Assembly: GCA_945903705.1 (NCBI GenBank)
Contig: CAMDOZ010000014.1
Coordinates: 1-33,526 of the forward strand
Direction: 5' to 3'
DNA: 33,526 nt
Source of the DNA: Fidelibacterota bacterium
Lineage (GTDB): Bacteria > Pseudomonadota > Alphaproteobacteria > Rhodospirillales > Rhodospirillaceae
A program made the position numbers and the translations under genes. The notes under the pieces are model-generated. The model saw only the letters and a program-made list of their open reading frames with translations, made no database searches and was not told the DNA's origin. The first letter of the stretch is position 1; every line of letters begins with the position of its first letter. Shown here piece by piece: positions 33,453-33,526 of the stretch.

Positions 33453-33526
33453 ATGAAAGACGTTTCCGACGATTCCTTTGAACAGGACGTGCTCAAGGCC
33501 AACGGCCCGGTGCTGGTGGATTTCTG
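33453..33526 (+). CDS. trxA: Thioredoxin, N-terminal fragment (cut by window end)
   Basis: The first 24 residues read MKDVSDDSFEQDVLKANGPV and LVDF, then a split TG. which would begin Trp. This is the thioredoxin opening just before the WCGPC active site, which is outside the window. The position after addBA agrees with the usual alphaproteobacterial order addB-addA-trxA. Thioredoxin reduces disulfides in cytoplasmic proteins. Confidence 0.85.
   Translation, partial: MKDVSDDSFEQDVLKANGPVLVDF

Noticed and set aside
1-33526. CRISPR array, tRNA, transposase, phage or toxin-antitoxin system
   Set aside because: No regularly spaced repeats, no tRNA T-loop pattern and no matching protein motif were found on either strand.

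Overview
The window is about 62-65% GC (estimated by eye) and reads as an alphaproteobacterial chromosome. The evidence is the ChvI/ChvG two-component pair, the short single-domain HPr kinase followed by RapZ, EIIA-Man, HPr and Enzyme I, a DivL-like PAS protein next to tsaE, the alphaproteobacterial type of AddB/AddA, and a DUF4169 gene. The genus cannot be fixed from the sequence alone; a Rhizomicrobium/Micropepsaceae-like or Rhodospirillales-like lineage is a guess.

Layout. (1) 2-3680: 3' part of polA, then an exported TPR protein. (2) 3828-8444: chvI and chvG, followed with almost no gaps by DUF4169, a cytoplasmic-looking ApbE flavin transferase, a four-helix membrane protein with histidines at both membrane faces, and an exported FMN-binding-domain protein. 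The last three look like a small flavin/heme electron-transfer module whose genes trail the envelope-stress regulators. (3) 8441-15423: a mostly minus-strand accessory block with a membrane metallophosphoesterase, a tiny membrane ORF, a glycine-zipper lipoprotein, an EamA exporter, a surface-carbohydrate GT-B-like protein with a probable CTG start, an exported amidohydrolase, and an AEC transporter. Many starts here are TTG or CTG. (4) 15519-19576: hprK, rapZ, EIIA-Man, HPr and Enzyme I, a phosphorelay with no sugar permease in the window. (5) 19658-21055: ahcY. (6) 21200-33359: a tight run of DivL-like pseudokinase, tsaE, amgK, murU, addB, addA and a Rieske oxygenase. (7) From 33453: start of a thioredoxin gene behind a good sigma70-type promoter.

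How they work together. Several genes concern the cell envelope: ChvIG sensing, AmgK/MurU recycling of peptidoglycan sugars, the surface-carbohydrate enzyme and the lipoprotein. The phosphorelay and RapZ are a plausible link between carbon state, ChvIG and cell-wall precursor supply. AddAB with polA supplies DNA repair.

No tRNA, rRNA, CRISPR array, IS element or phage gene was found. No gene-free stretch exceeds about 160 bases; what the larger gaps hold is listed. The most notable points are the ApbE/heme/FMN trio, the DivL-like protein that has lost all visible kinase residues, two copies of one palindromic intergenic repeat, and the non-canonical start of the surface-carbohydrate gene.
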